A program made the position numbers and the translations under genes. Under the pieces are notes generated by a model. That model was not told the origin of the DNA. It did no database searches and saw only the letters and a list, made by a program, of their open reading frames with translations. DNA of 64,000 bases from NCBI RefSeq assembly GCF_014651015.1, contig NZ_BMWB01000001.1, forward strand, positions 718,137-782,136, written 5' to 3'. Shown here in pieces: positions 36,868 through 44,684 of the stretch. Every line of letters begins with the position of its first letter. Within the stretch, counting starts at the first letter, position 1. The stretch comes from Streptomyces xantholiticus. GTDB lineage: Bacteria; Actinomycetota; Actinomycetes; Streptomycetales; Streptomycetaceae.

Positions 36868-37629
36868 TTACTGCCGCTTCGGGTCCGGGACGCTGCCCTT
36901 GTCCGTGCCGCCCTTGGAGACGCCGGCGGTCGGCCGGGGGGCGTCGGTGTTCTTTTCCGGCTTCGAGGTGGGCAAGTTCGCCGAGGGATCGGACGGTCTG
37001 TCGACGGACAGCCGTGCACAGTACGCCTCGACGGCGTCCGGGCCGCCCGCAGCGGCTTCGAGGCGCTCGCGCACAGCGCTGTCCAGGGACCTGCCGCTCC
37101 CCGCCCTCGCGTTCGCCTCGGCGGCCTCGTACGCGCGGCAGTGGGCGGCCTGGTCCTCGGCGGTGGACGGGTGCACGGCGCCCGGGGCGGTGGCAGGCAG
37201 GCCGGTGGCCCGCGGTGTCGTGCTCTCGCTCGCAGCCGCCGGACCGGAGGGGGAAACGCTGGGCGTGGGACGAGGCCCCTCGGCGGGCGATTCGCCGAAC
37301 GGGACGGGAATCGCGCCCGCCGCCATGGCCCCACCGCCGAGCATGACGCCCGCCACGAGGGTGCCGAGCCCGGCCTTGATCCACGTGCCGCGCTTCCGCG
37401 GCGGCGTGGGCTGCCGCCAGTCGTCCGCCGACCGGGTGGGCAGGTCCAGGGCGCCTTCGTCACGGGCGGCGCGGAATGCGGCCAGGGCGTTCGCCGCGGC
37501 ATCGGGAGCGACAGGCGCGCAGCGCGCGGCGGCAGCGAGCAGCTCGTCGACAGTCGGCGGCCGCGGCTGCGACTCCCGCTGTGGCTCGGCACCGGGGCCC
37601 ACGGCACCTCCAGATCGGCTTTCGGTCAT
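36868..37629 (-). CDS. Membrane protein coupled to an ECF sigma factor (probable anti-sigma or signalling partner)
   Basis: A 253-residue protein with a cytoplasmic N-terminal half (PTVDELLAAAARCAPVAPDAAANALAAFRAARDEG), one transmembrane segment at about 86-108 (AGLGTLVAGVMLGGGAMAAGAI) and a Ser/Thr/Pro-rich exterior part containing a small domain with two Cys (AHCRAYEAA and AYCARLS). It overlaps the sigma gene by four bases, the usual arrangement for an anti-sigma factor. It has no zinc-binding HxxxCxxC motif, so it is not a classical ZAS protein. Role is inferred from position. Confidence 0.65.
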   Translation of the reverse strand: MTESRSGGAVGPGAEPQRESQPRPPTVDELLAAAARCAPVAPDAAANALAAFRAARDEGALDLPTRSADDWRQPTPPRKRGTWIKAGLGTLVAGVMLGGGAMAAGAIPVPFGESPAEGPRPTPSVSPSGPAAASESTTPRATGLPATAPGAVHPSTAEDQAAHCRAYEAAEANARAGSGRSLDSAVRERLEAAAGGPDAVEAYCARLSVDRPSDPSANLPTSKPEKNTDAPRPTAGVSKGGTDKGSVPDPKRQ

Positions 37630-38252
37630 CTCGCATCTCCCAGCGAAGGGGAGTCCGAATCTGTCACACCGCCGGATGCGAGCGACGGCAGGTACTTCTC
37701 CAACTGCTTGAGCCCGCGATGGGTGGCGGAGCGCACCGCTCCCGGCCGTTTGCCCAGTACGCGTGCCGCGGCCGGCCCGTCCAGGCCGATGACGGTCTGC
37801 AGGAGCACCGCCTCGGCCTGCCGGCGGGGCAGTTTGGCGATGAGGGCCAGCGCCTGTCGGGTCGACACGGTCTCGAAGGCCGCGGCCGCCGTGTCCTGCG
37901 GGGCGGGCAGTTCGGCGAGATCGCTCTCCAGGAGCGTGCCGCGCGGGCGGCTCTTGATCCGGCGCAGATGGTCAATGGCCCGGTTGCGCGCGATGCTCGC
38001 GGTCCAGGCGCGGAAGCCGGCGCCGTCGCCGCGAAAGCGCCCGATGTCGCGGGCTATTTCCAGCCAGGCGTCGGACGCGACGTCCTCGGCGTCGTCGCCC
38101 ACCCTTCCGCGCAGATATCCGAGGAGCGGGGGGTGGACCAGTCGGTAGGCCGCGGAAAAGGCTGCCTCGTCGCCCTGTTGGGCTCTCGCCACCGCGTCGC
38201 CGAGCTCCTTGTCGTGCGTCTCCGCACGCCGGCTGCCCCGCTCCTTGCCCAC
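37626..38252 (-). CDS. ECF-type RNA polymerase sigma factor
   Basis: A 208-residue sigma-70 family protein. Region 2 is FSAAYRLVHPPLLGYLRGRVGDDAEDVASDAWLEIARDIGRFRGDGAGFRAWTASIARNRAIDHLR (about 32-97) and region 4 is QALALIAKLPRRQAEAVLLQTVIGLDGPAAARVLGKRPGAVRSATHRGLKQLEKYL. The GTG at 38252 has AGAGGA just upstream. A perfect 8-bp palindrome lies about 20 bp before the start. It is translationally coupled to the downstream membrane protein. Confidence 0.88.
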   Translation of the reverse strand: MGKERGSRRAETHDKELGDAVARAQQGDEAAFSAAYRLVHPPLLGYLRGRVGDDAEDVASDAWLEIARDIGRFRGDGAGFRAWTASIARNRAIDHLRRIKSRPRGTLLESDLAELPAPQDTAAAAFETVSTRQALALIAKLPRRQAEAVLLQTVIGLDGPAAARVLGKRPGAVRSATHRGLKQLEKYLPSLASGGVTDSDSPSLGDAR

Positions 38253-38272
38253 CCGGTCCTCTTCACGCCATC

Positions 38273-38291
38273 GGCACGAGCAACTCGTGCC
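38273..38291. promoter_or_regulatory. Palindrome in the sigma-factor leader
   Basis: GGCACGAG-CAA-CTCGTGCC, a perfect 8-bp inverted repeat with a 3-base centre, lies 21-39 bp upstream of the sigma gene start. It could be an operator, or a hairpin in the mRNA leader near the ribosome site. No repressor gene is adjacent. Confidence 0.55.
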
Positions 38292-38383
38292 ATGTCCATG
38301 TCCTACTTATTGATCAGCGCCATTACTCACAGAAACATCACAGCTGACAGTGAACGGCGTGCGCCCCACCGGGGGCTGCGGGG

Positions 38384-40357
38384 CTACAGGTCGACGACGG
38401 TGACCTCGGTGGCCTTGACGCCGGTCCAGACGAAAACCCCTTCGGCCAGGTCCAGTTCTGCGGCCGCCTGCGGGGTGATCTCCGCGACCAGATCCGGCGC
38501 CTCCGTGGAGGTGACGAGGACCCGCAGCCTGCTGCCGACGGCGGTGATCTCGCGCACGGTGCCGGGCCAGACGTTGCGAGGGCTGCCGCCGGGGCGTTCG
38601 CGGTGGACGGAGACGGCCTCCGGGGCGATGATCGCGAGGACCTCGGCGCCCGGCGTCAGCGGGTCGGCGACGACCAGGCGTCCGCCGCCGACCGGTTCGA
38701 TGCCGTCGGCCGACGCCGTGCCCGGCCAGGCGTTGCGGCCGAGCATCCGCGCGACCCACGGCGAACGGGGATGGCGGGTGACCTCCGCGGGCGGTGCGTC
38801 CTGGACGGCGCGGCCGTCGTCGAGGACGAGCACCCGGTCGGCCAGCGACACGGCCTCGACCGGGTCGTGGGTGACGATCAGGCAGACCCCGCCGAACCCC
38901 TCGAGATGGCCGCGCAGCGTGTGGCGTACACGGGCCCGGGTGGTCTGGTCGAGGGCGGCGAGCGGTTCGTCGAGGAGCAGCAGCCGCGGCCTGGCGGCCA
39001 GAGCGCGCGCGAGCGCGACGCGCTGCGCCTGTCCGCCGGAGAGCTGGGCGGGCCTGCGGGAGGCGAGATCACCGACGCCGAGCCGGTCGAGCCACTGCTG
39101 GGCGCCGCGGCGGGCCTCCGCGCGCGCCACACCGCGGGAGCGCAGACCGTACGCGGTGTTGCCGAGTGCGCTCAGGTGCGGGAAGAGCGCGCCGTCCTGG
39201 GGAACCCACGCCACGCCCCGGCGATGCGGCGGAAGGGCGGACACGTCGGTGCCGCCGAGTCGCAGGGCGGCCCGGGCGCGGGGGGTGAGTCCGAGGAGGG
39301 CGCGCAACAGGGTCGTCTTGCCCGCGCCGTTGGGGCCGACGACGGCGATGGTGGTGCCCGGTTCGGCGTCGAGGGTGAGCTCGTCGAAGCCGGTGACCTC
39401 GGCGTGCAGCGACCAGCTTCCGTCCGTGGCCGGCGGCCCGGCCTCGGAGCCCGCGGGCGGAACGGGACGCGCGGGGTCTTCGGCCACGGGGGTGACCGGG
39501 CGCGGTGCCGGCGCGCCGGCCGTCCAGCGGCCGCGCAGGGCCACCAGCACCGCCATGGCGACGGCGAGCAGCAGGAGCGACAGGGACGTGGCCGCCTCCG
39601 GCTCGTCCTGGAGCAGCAGATACACCTGCAGGGGCAGTGTCTGCGTGGTGCCCGGCAGATTGCCGGCGAAGGTGATGGTCGCGCCGAACTCGCCGAGCGC
39701 GCGGGCCCAGGTGAGTGCCGCCCCGGCGACCAGCCCGGGCGCGACCATCGGCAGGGTGACGGTGAGGAAGACCCGTACCGGCGAGGCGCCGAGCGAGGCC
39801 GCCGTCTCCTCGTAGCCGGGACGCAGCCCGGCGAGCGCGCCTTCCAGGCTGATGATGAGGAACGGCATGGCGACGAATGTGGCGGCGACGACGGCGCCGG
39901 AGGTGTGGAACGGCAGCGTGACCCCGAAGGTCTCCTCCAGCCAGGGCCCGAGCAGCCCCCGCCGCCCGAAGCCGAGCAGGAGCGCCACGCCTCCGACGGT
40001 GGGCGGCAGCACCATCGGCAGCAGGACCAGCGAGCGTACGAGGGCCTTGCCCGGGAAGTCGGTCCGTGCCAGCACCCAGGCGAGCGGCACGCCGAGCAGC
40101 AGCGAGAGCCCGAGCGCCCAGAAGGAGACGACCAGCGAAAGACGCAGTGCCTCGGTGACACCGGGGCTGGTCAGATGGGTGCCGATGTCGGTCCAGGCGG
40201 TCCGGCCGAGGATGCCGGCCAGGGGAAGCAGCAGGAACGCGACGGCGAGGAGCGCGGGCACGGCAAGCAGCGCGGGCGTGCGGGTGCCGGAGACGGCCGC
40301 GGTCCGCGCGGGCCGGAGGCGGAGGGCGGGCCGGGTGGTGTCGCGTAGGCGCTTCAT
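38384..40357 (-). CDS. modBC: Molybdate ABC transporter, fused permease and ATPase (ModB-ModC)
   Basis: A 657-residue fusion. Residues 25-280 are a ModB-type permease with several transmembrane helices and the coupling loop EETAASLGASPVRVF (about 183-197). After a Pro-rich linker, residues 315-520 are the ATPase: Walker A GPNGAGKTT at 341-349, LSGGQ at 439-443, Walker B LLLLDEP at 459-465. The last 110 residues are a TOBE-like molybdate-binding domain. ModB and ModC are separate in E. coli; a fused form keeps their 1:1 ratio. It lies directly downstream of modA and supplies metal for xanthine dehydrogenase encoded nearby. Confidence 0.92.
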   Translation of the reverse strand: MKRLRDTTRPALRLRPARTAAVSGTRTPALLAVPALLAVAFLLLPLAGILGRTAWTDIGTHLTSPGVTEALRLSLVVSFWALGLSLLLGVPLAWVLARTDFPGKALVRSLVLLPMVLPPTVGGVALLLGFGRRGLLGPWLEETFGVTLPFHTSGAVVAATFVAMPFLIISLEGALAGLRPGYEETAASLGASPVRVFLTVTLPMVAPGLVAGAALTWARALGEFGATITFAGNLPGTTQTLPLQVYLLLQDEPEAATSLSLLLLAVAMAVLVALRGRWTAGAPAPRPVTPVAEDPARPVPPAGSEAGPPATDGSWSLHAEVTGFDELTLDAEPGTTIAVVGPNGAGKTTLLRALLGLTPRARAALRLGGTDVSALPPHRRGVAWVPQDGALFPHLSALGNTAYGLRSRGVARAEARRGAQQWLDRLGVGDLASRRPAQLSGGQAQRVALARALAARPRLLLLDEPLAALDQTTRARVRHTLRGHLEGFGGVCLIVTHDPVEAVSLADRVLVLDDGRAVQDAPPAEVTRHPRSPWVARMLGRNAWPGTASADGIEPVGGGRLVVADPLTPGAEVLAIIAPEAVSVHRERPGGSPRNVWPGTVREITAVGSRLRVLVTSTEAPDLVAEITPQAAAELDLAEGVFVWTGVKATEVTVVDL

Positions 40358-40393
40358 CGTGGCGTTCCTGTGCTGCTGGGCCGGGGTGTCGGG

Positions 40394-41188
40394 CTACGGC
40401 TGCTGGAAGCCGGCGTCACGCAGGATCTTCTGCGCCTCGGGGCCGCTGAGCCATGTGACGAACGCCTCTGCGGCGTCGGCATGCTGAGAGGATGTCAGGG
40501 TCGCGGCCGGGTAGGAGGCGACGGCGTTCTGCTCGTCGGGGATGTCGACGGCATCGGTCCGGTCGGCGGCGAGGGTGGCGTCGGTGCGGTAGACGAGCCC
40601 GGCGTCCGCCTCGCCCAGCTCCACCTTGCTGAGCACCGCCCTGACGTTCGGCTCCTCGGAGACCGGCTTCACCTCGAGGCCGCGGGCATCGAGAATCTGC
40701 CGGCTGTAGCGGCCGACGGGAACCTCGGGTGCGGCGAGCACGACCTTGAGCCCGGTGCCGGCCAGGTCGTCGAGCGAGTCGACCCCCATCGGGTTGCCCT
40801 CCTCCGTGGCGATCACCAGCCGGTTCCTGGCGATGACGACCGGCTTCCCGGTGTCGGGGGCGAGGCCGTCCATGGTCTTGGTGTCGGCGGTGACGAGCGC
40901 GTCGGCCGGGGCGCCCTGGCGGACCTGTGCGGCGAGTTCCTGGGAGCCCGCGAAGGAGAAGGTGACCTTGGTGCCGGGGTGGGCCCTCTCGTAGGCGGCC
41001 CCGGCGGTCCTGAAGACGTCGGTGAGCGAGGAAGCGGCGAGCACGGTCAGCCGGTCGGCGTCCGGGCCGCCGGTGGCGTTCGCACCGTCCTTGCCGCTCT
41101 CGTTGCCGCAGGCGGCGAGCGGGGCGAGCAGTACGGCTGCCAGGACCGCGGCCGCGGCGCGGCGGTGTCCGGTACGGGTGGGGAACAC
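40394..41188 (-). CDS. modA: Molybdate-binding lipoprotein
   Basis: A 264-residue extracytoplasmic binding protein with lipobox LAAC (lipidated at about Cys27). [39 protein letters not shown] and [12 protein letters not shown] are typical ModA motifs that form the oxyanion pocket. The GTG start has GAGGAG nine bases upstream. Stop and the modBC start are 36 bp apart. Confidence 0.93.
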   Translation of the reverse strand: MFPTRTGHRRAAAAVLAAVLLAPLAACGNESGKDGANATGGPDADRLTVLAASSLTDVFRTAGAAYERAHPGTKVTFSFAGSQELAAQVRQGAPADALVTADTKTMDGLAPDTGKPVVIARNRLVIATEEGNPMGVDSLDDLAGTGLKVVLAAPEVPVGRYSRQILDARGLEVKPVSEEPNVRAVLSKVELGEADAGLVYRTDATLAADRTDAVDIPDEQNAVASYPAATLTSSQHADAAEAFVTWLSGPEAQKILRDAGFQQP

Positions 41189-41290
41189 GGGGTGGGACTC
41201 CTCGGTATGGCGGCGGGAAGGGGACCGGTACGGCGGTGGGCAAGGAGCCGCGCCGGGGATGGACGACGCCGCTTGCCTGCGAGAAGCGGC

Positions 41291-41686
41291 TCAGATGCGG
41301 TCGATGTGCACGCTCGTCGACTTCACCCGGGCGGTGGCCTGCATGCCGACCTCCAGCCCCAGCTCCTCGACGGCCTCGCGGGTCAGCAGCGAGACCAACC
41401 GGTGCGGCCCCGCCTGGATCTCCACCTGCGCCGCGACATCGCCGAGCTTGACGGCGGTGACGATGCCGGGGAAGGCATTGCGCGCCGAGGTGTACGAGAC
41501 GCCCTCCTCACCGACGCCGCCCCGGGCGACCTCGACGGCGAACGCGGCCAGATCCCGTCCGTCGACGAGACGTCGGCCGCTGTCGTCACGATGGGTCGGG
41601 AGGCGGCCGGCGTCTGCCCAGCGCCGCGCGGTGTCGGCGCTGACGCCGAGCAGACGCGCCGCCCGACCGATGCTGTAGGACTGCAT
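41291..41686 (-). CDS. HTH-TOBE molybdenum-responsive protein
   Basis: A 131-residue protein. Residues 1-50 are an excisionase/MerR-like helix-turn-helix ([41 protein letters not shown]). Residues 63-131 form one TOBE/molbindin domain (SARNAFPGIVTAVKLGDVAAQVEIQAG, ARVKSTSVHIDRI), which binds molybdate. It should be a regulator of modA-modBC or a molybdate sensor, replacing ModE. TATTGT lies seven bases before the ATG with no Shine-Dalgarno, so the mRNA may be leaderless; an in-frame GTG three codons earlier overlaps that box. Confidence 0.85.
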   Translation of the reverse strand: MQSYSIGRAARLLGVSADTARRWADAGRLPTHRDDSGRRLVDGRDLAAFAVEVARGGVGEEGVSYTSARNAFPGIVTAVKLGDVAAQVEIQAGPHRLVSLLTREAVEELGLEVGMQATARVKSTSVHIDRI

Positions 41687-41780
41687 GTGCGCCACAATAG
41701 GCGGCCCGAGCTCGCAGGTACAGCCCGTTCAACAGATCCCCCATGGCAGATGCGGTAAACCCGTCGAAGCCACGAAGGTG

Positions 41781-42932
41781 CTATGCCACGGACCCGATCC
41801 GGCCCGCCGGGGCATCCGGCCCTTCGTGGTGGATCGGGGTGTGCGCGCCGGTCAGCGAGACCCCGCTGCCGCCGCGGCGGTTCGCCACGATCTCCGCACC
41901 GATGGACAGGGCCGTCTCCTCCGGCGTACGGGCGCCGAGATCGAGGCCGATCGGGGAGCGCAGCCTGGCGAGTTCGAGTTCGGTGACGCCGACGTCCCGC
42001 AGCCGCCTGTTGCGGTCCTCGTGGGTGCGGCGGGAGCCCATGGCACCCACGTAAGCGACTGGCAGCTTCAGCGCCAGCTCCAGCAGCGGCACGTCGAACT
42101 TGGCGTCGTGGGTCAGTACGCAGAGCACCGTACGGCCGTCGACCTCGGTCGACTCCAGATAGCGGTGCGGCCACTCGACGACGATCTCGTCCGCGTCGGG
42201 GAAGCGGGCCGCGGTCGCGAAGACGGGCCGCGCGTCGCAGACGGTCACGTGGTAGCCGAGGAACCTGCCGACGCGTACGAGCGCGGCGGCGAAGTCGATG
42301 GCGCCGAAGACGATCATGCGCGGCGCGGGGACGCTCGACTCGACGAGGAGAGTCAGCGGCCGGCCGCAGCGTGAACCGTCCTCGCCGATGACGACGGTGC
42401 CGGTGCGTCCGGCGTCCAGCATGGCCGCGGCCTCCGAGGCCGCCGTCCGGTCCAGTTCCGGGTGGCCGCCGAGGGTGCCCTCGTACGTGCCGCCCGGCCG
42501 TACCAGCAGGGCGCGGCCCGCGAGGTCCGCGGGTCCGTCCGTGATCCGCGCGACCGCCGCCGCCTCCCCACGGGCGACGGTGGCCAGCGCGGCCGCGAAC
42601 ACCTCCCGGGCGGGGGCGTCCGTGTGAACGGGGGTGACGAGGATGTCGATGACGCCACCGCAGGTCAGGCCGACGGCGAAGGCGTCCTCGTCGCTGTATC
42701 CAAAGCTCTCCAGGACGCTGTTGCCGTCCTCGAGGGCCTGTCGGCACAGTTCGTACACGGCGCCTTCCACGCACCCTCCGGAGACCGAGCCGATCGCCGT
42801 GCCCTGGCTGTCGACGGCGAGCGCGGCGCCCGGCTGCCGGGGCGCGCTGCCGCCGACGGCCACGACGGTGGCGACGGCGAAGCTGCGCCCCTGCTCGACC
42901 CACCGGTTCAGCTCTTCGGCGATGTCCAGCAT
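41781..42932 (-). CDS. XdhC/CoxI family molybdenum-cofactor insertion protein
   Basis: A 383-residue protein with the N-terminal XdhC/CoxI domain (FAVATVVAVGGSAPRQPGAALAVDSQGTAIGSVSGGCVEGAV, including the conserved Cys) and a C-terminal Rossmann domain (MIVFGAIDFAAALVRVGRFLGYHVTVCDAR; YVGAMGSRRTHEDR). XdhC binds and sulfurates molybdopterin cofactor before insertion into xanthine dehydrogenase. It lies 34 bp downstream of the purine permease, last in the xdh unit. Confidence 0.92.
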   Translation of the reverse strand: MLDIAEELNRWVEQGRSFAVATVVAVGGSAPRQPGAALAVDSQGTAIGSVSGGCVEGAVYELCRQALEDGNSVLESFGYSDEDAFAVGLTCGGVIDILVTPVHTDAPAREVFAAALATVARGEAAAVARITDGPADLAGRALLVRPGGTYEGTLGGHPELDRTAASEAAAMLDAGRTGTVVIGEDGSRCGRPLTLLVESSVPAPRMIVFGAIDFAAALVRVGRFLGYHVTVCDARPVFATAARFPDADEIVVEWPHRYLESTEVDGRTVLCVLTHDAKFDVPLLELALKLPVAYVGAMGSRRTHEDRNRRLRDVGVTELELARLRSPIGLDLGARTPEETALSIGAEIVANRRGGSGVSLTGAHTPIHHEGPDAPAGRIGSVA

Positions 42933-42966
42933 GTCGGTCTCCTTCGGGATGTCGTGCGGGGCGGGA

Positions 42967-44448
42967 CTACTTGACTCCGAGCCAGCCCTCGATCGGGTGC
43001 AGCGCGAAGTAGGCGAGGAAGACGGCCGCCAGGACCCACATCAGCCAGCCCACCTCGCGTGCCCTGCCCTGGACGGCCTTGATCAGCACATGGGCGATGA
43101 CTCCGGCCGCGATACCGGCGGTGATGGAGTACGTGAAGGGCATCAGCACCGTGGTCAGGAAGACCGGCACGGAGGTCGCCGAGTCGTTCCAGTCGATGTG
43201 CTTGGCGTTGGCCATCATCATCGAGCCGATGACGACGAGCGCGGCGGCCGCGACCTGGGTCGGGATGACCTGGGCGAGCGGGGTGAAGAACAGGCAGAGC
43301 GTGAACGCGAGGCCGGTGACGACGCTGGCGAGGCCGGTGCGCGCGCCGTCGCCGACGCCGGCGGTGGACTCGACGAAGACCGTTTGGCCGGAGGCGCCGG
43401 CCACACCGCCCATCACGCCGCCCGCGCCGTCGATGGCGAGGGCACGGTTGAGGCCCGGCATCCTGCCCTTGTCGTCGGCCAGATCGGCCTGCTGGCCGAT
43501 GCCGATGATGGTGCCCATCGCGTCGAAGAAGCCGGCCAGCACCAGGGTGAAGACGATGACTCCGACGGTGATGCCGCCGACGCTGCCGATCCCGTCGAAG
43601 GAGACGGCGCCGAAGAGCCCGAAGTCGGGACTGGAGACGATGGAGCCGGTGATCTCGGGCGCGTTCAGTCCGCCCCAGGCCGCCTTGTCGAGGCCGGCGA
43701 ACTGGTGGACGGCCGCGGCGAAGAGCGTGCCGCCGACGATGCCGATGAGAATCGCGCCGGGTACCTTGCGCACCTGGAGCAGGAAGATCAGCAGTACGGT
43801 GACGGCGAAGCAGAGCACCGGCCAGCCGGTCAGCATGTCGCTGGTGCCGAGCTGGATCGGCTTGGCGCCGGCGATGCCGCCCTCGCCGGGCATGGAGGTC
43901 ACGAATCCGGCCTGGACGAGGCCGATGAGACAGACGAACAGGCCGATCCCCATGGTGATGGCGTGCTTCAGCGCCAAGGGGATCGCGTTCATGATCAGTT
44001 CACGGAGACCGGTGACGACGAGCAGGATGATCACGGCGCCGTAGATGACGCACATGCCCATCGCGTTTTCCCAGGTCATCTCGGGCGCGACCTGGAAGGC
44101 CATGACGGCGGAGACGCTCAGTCCCGCGGCCAGGGCGAGCGGCACATTGCCGAGGAGGCCCATCACGATGGTGGTCGCCGCGGCGGCGAACGCGGTCGCG
44201 GTGGTCAGCTGATCACCGTCGAGCCTGTTCCCGGCCACGTCGGGCACCGACAGGATCACCGGGTTGAGCAGGATGATGTACGCCATCGCCATGAAGGTGG
44301 TGATGCCGCCACGCACCTCCCGCCCGATGGTCGAGCCTCTCTTTGTTATGTGGAAATACCGGTCCAGCCAGGAACGGCCGGCGGCCTGGCGAGTTCCCTC
44401 GCCGGCGTCCTCCGCCGTAGTCCTCGGCTCGGTGGACTGCTGGGTCAT
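42967..44448 (-). CDS. NCS2 family purine permease (AzgA/GhxP type)
   Basis: A 493-residue, roughly 14-helix transporter of the AzgA-like branch of NCS2, importing hypoxanthine, adenine or guanine with protons. Typical motifs are REVRGGITTFMAMAYIILLNPVIL near the start and QVAPEMTWENAMGMCVIYG, GIGLFVCLIGLVQAG and FVESTAGVGDGARTGL later. The ATG at 44448 follows a GGGAG/AGG ribosome site better than the codon five residues upstream. Its position between the xdh structural genes and xdhC ties substrate uptake to oxidation. Confidence 0.92.
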   Translation of the reverse strand: MTQQSTEPRTTAEDAGEGTRQAAGRSWLDRYFHITKRGSTIGREVRGGITTFMAMAYIILLNPVILSVPDVAGNRLDGDQLTTATAFAAAATTIVMGLLGNVPLALAAGLSVSAVMAFQVAPEMTWENAMGMCVIYGAVIILLVVTGLRELIMNAIPLALKHAITMGIGLFVCLIGLVQAGFVTSMPGEGGIAGAKPIQLGTSDMLTGWPVLCFAVTVLLIFLLQVRKVPGAILIGIVGGTLFAAAVHQFAGLDKAAWGGLNAPEITGSIVSSPDFGLFGAVSFDGIGSVGGITVGVIVFTLVLAGFFDAMGTIIGIGQQADLADDKGRMPGLNRALAIDGAGGVMGGVAGASGQTVFVESTAGVGDGARTGLASVVTGLAFTLCLFFTPLAQVIPTQVAAAALVVIGSMMMANAKHIDWNDSATSVPVFLTTVLMPFTYSITAGIAAGVIAHVLIKAVQGRAREVGWLMWVLAAVFLAYFALHPIEGWLGVK

Positions 44449-44684
44449 GGTGCCTACTCCCAAGGTTCACAGGGGCACCCGCCGCGAATGGTTCGGGGAT
44501 GGCGGGATTTGGGATGCTGCTTGGCGGCACGACCCGGGGGACGGCCCGAGACTTGCGCGGGTGGAACGGGAACTGCGGTGGTGCTGCGGTGGTGCGGTTC
44601 TCCGGGCGGCACGGGCAGGCGGGGAACGGGGAGGTTCCTTGGAGGCATGGCGCGCACCGCCCGGAGAGCGTGGGGGGAATCGGA

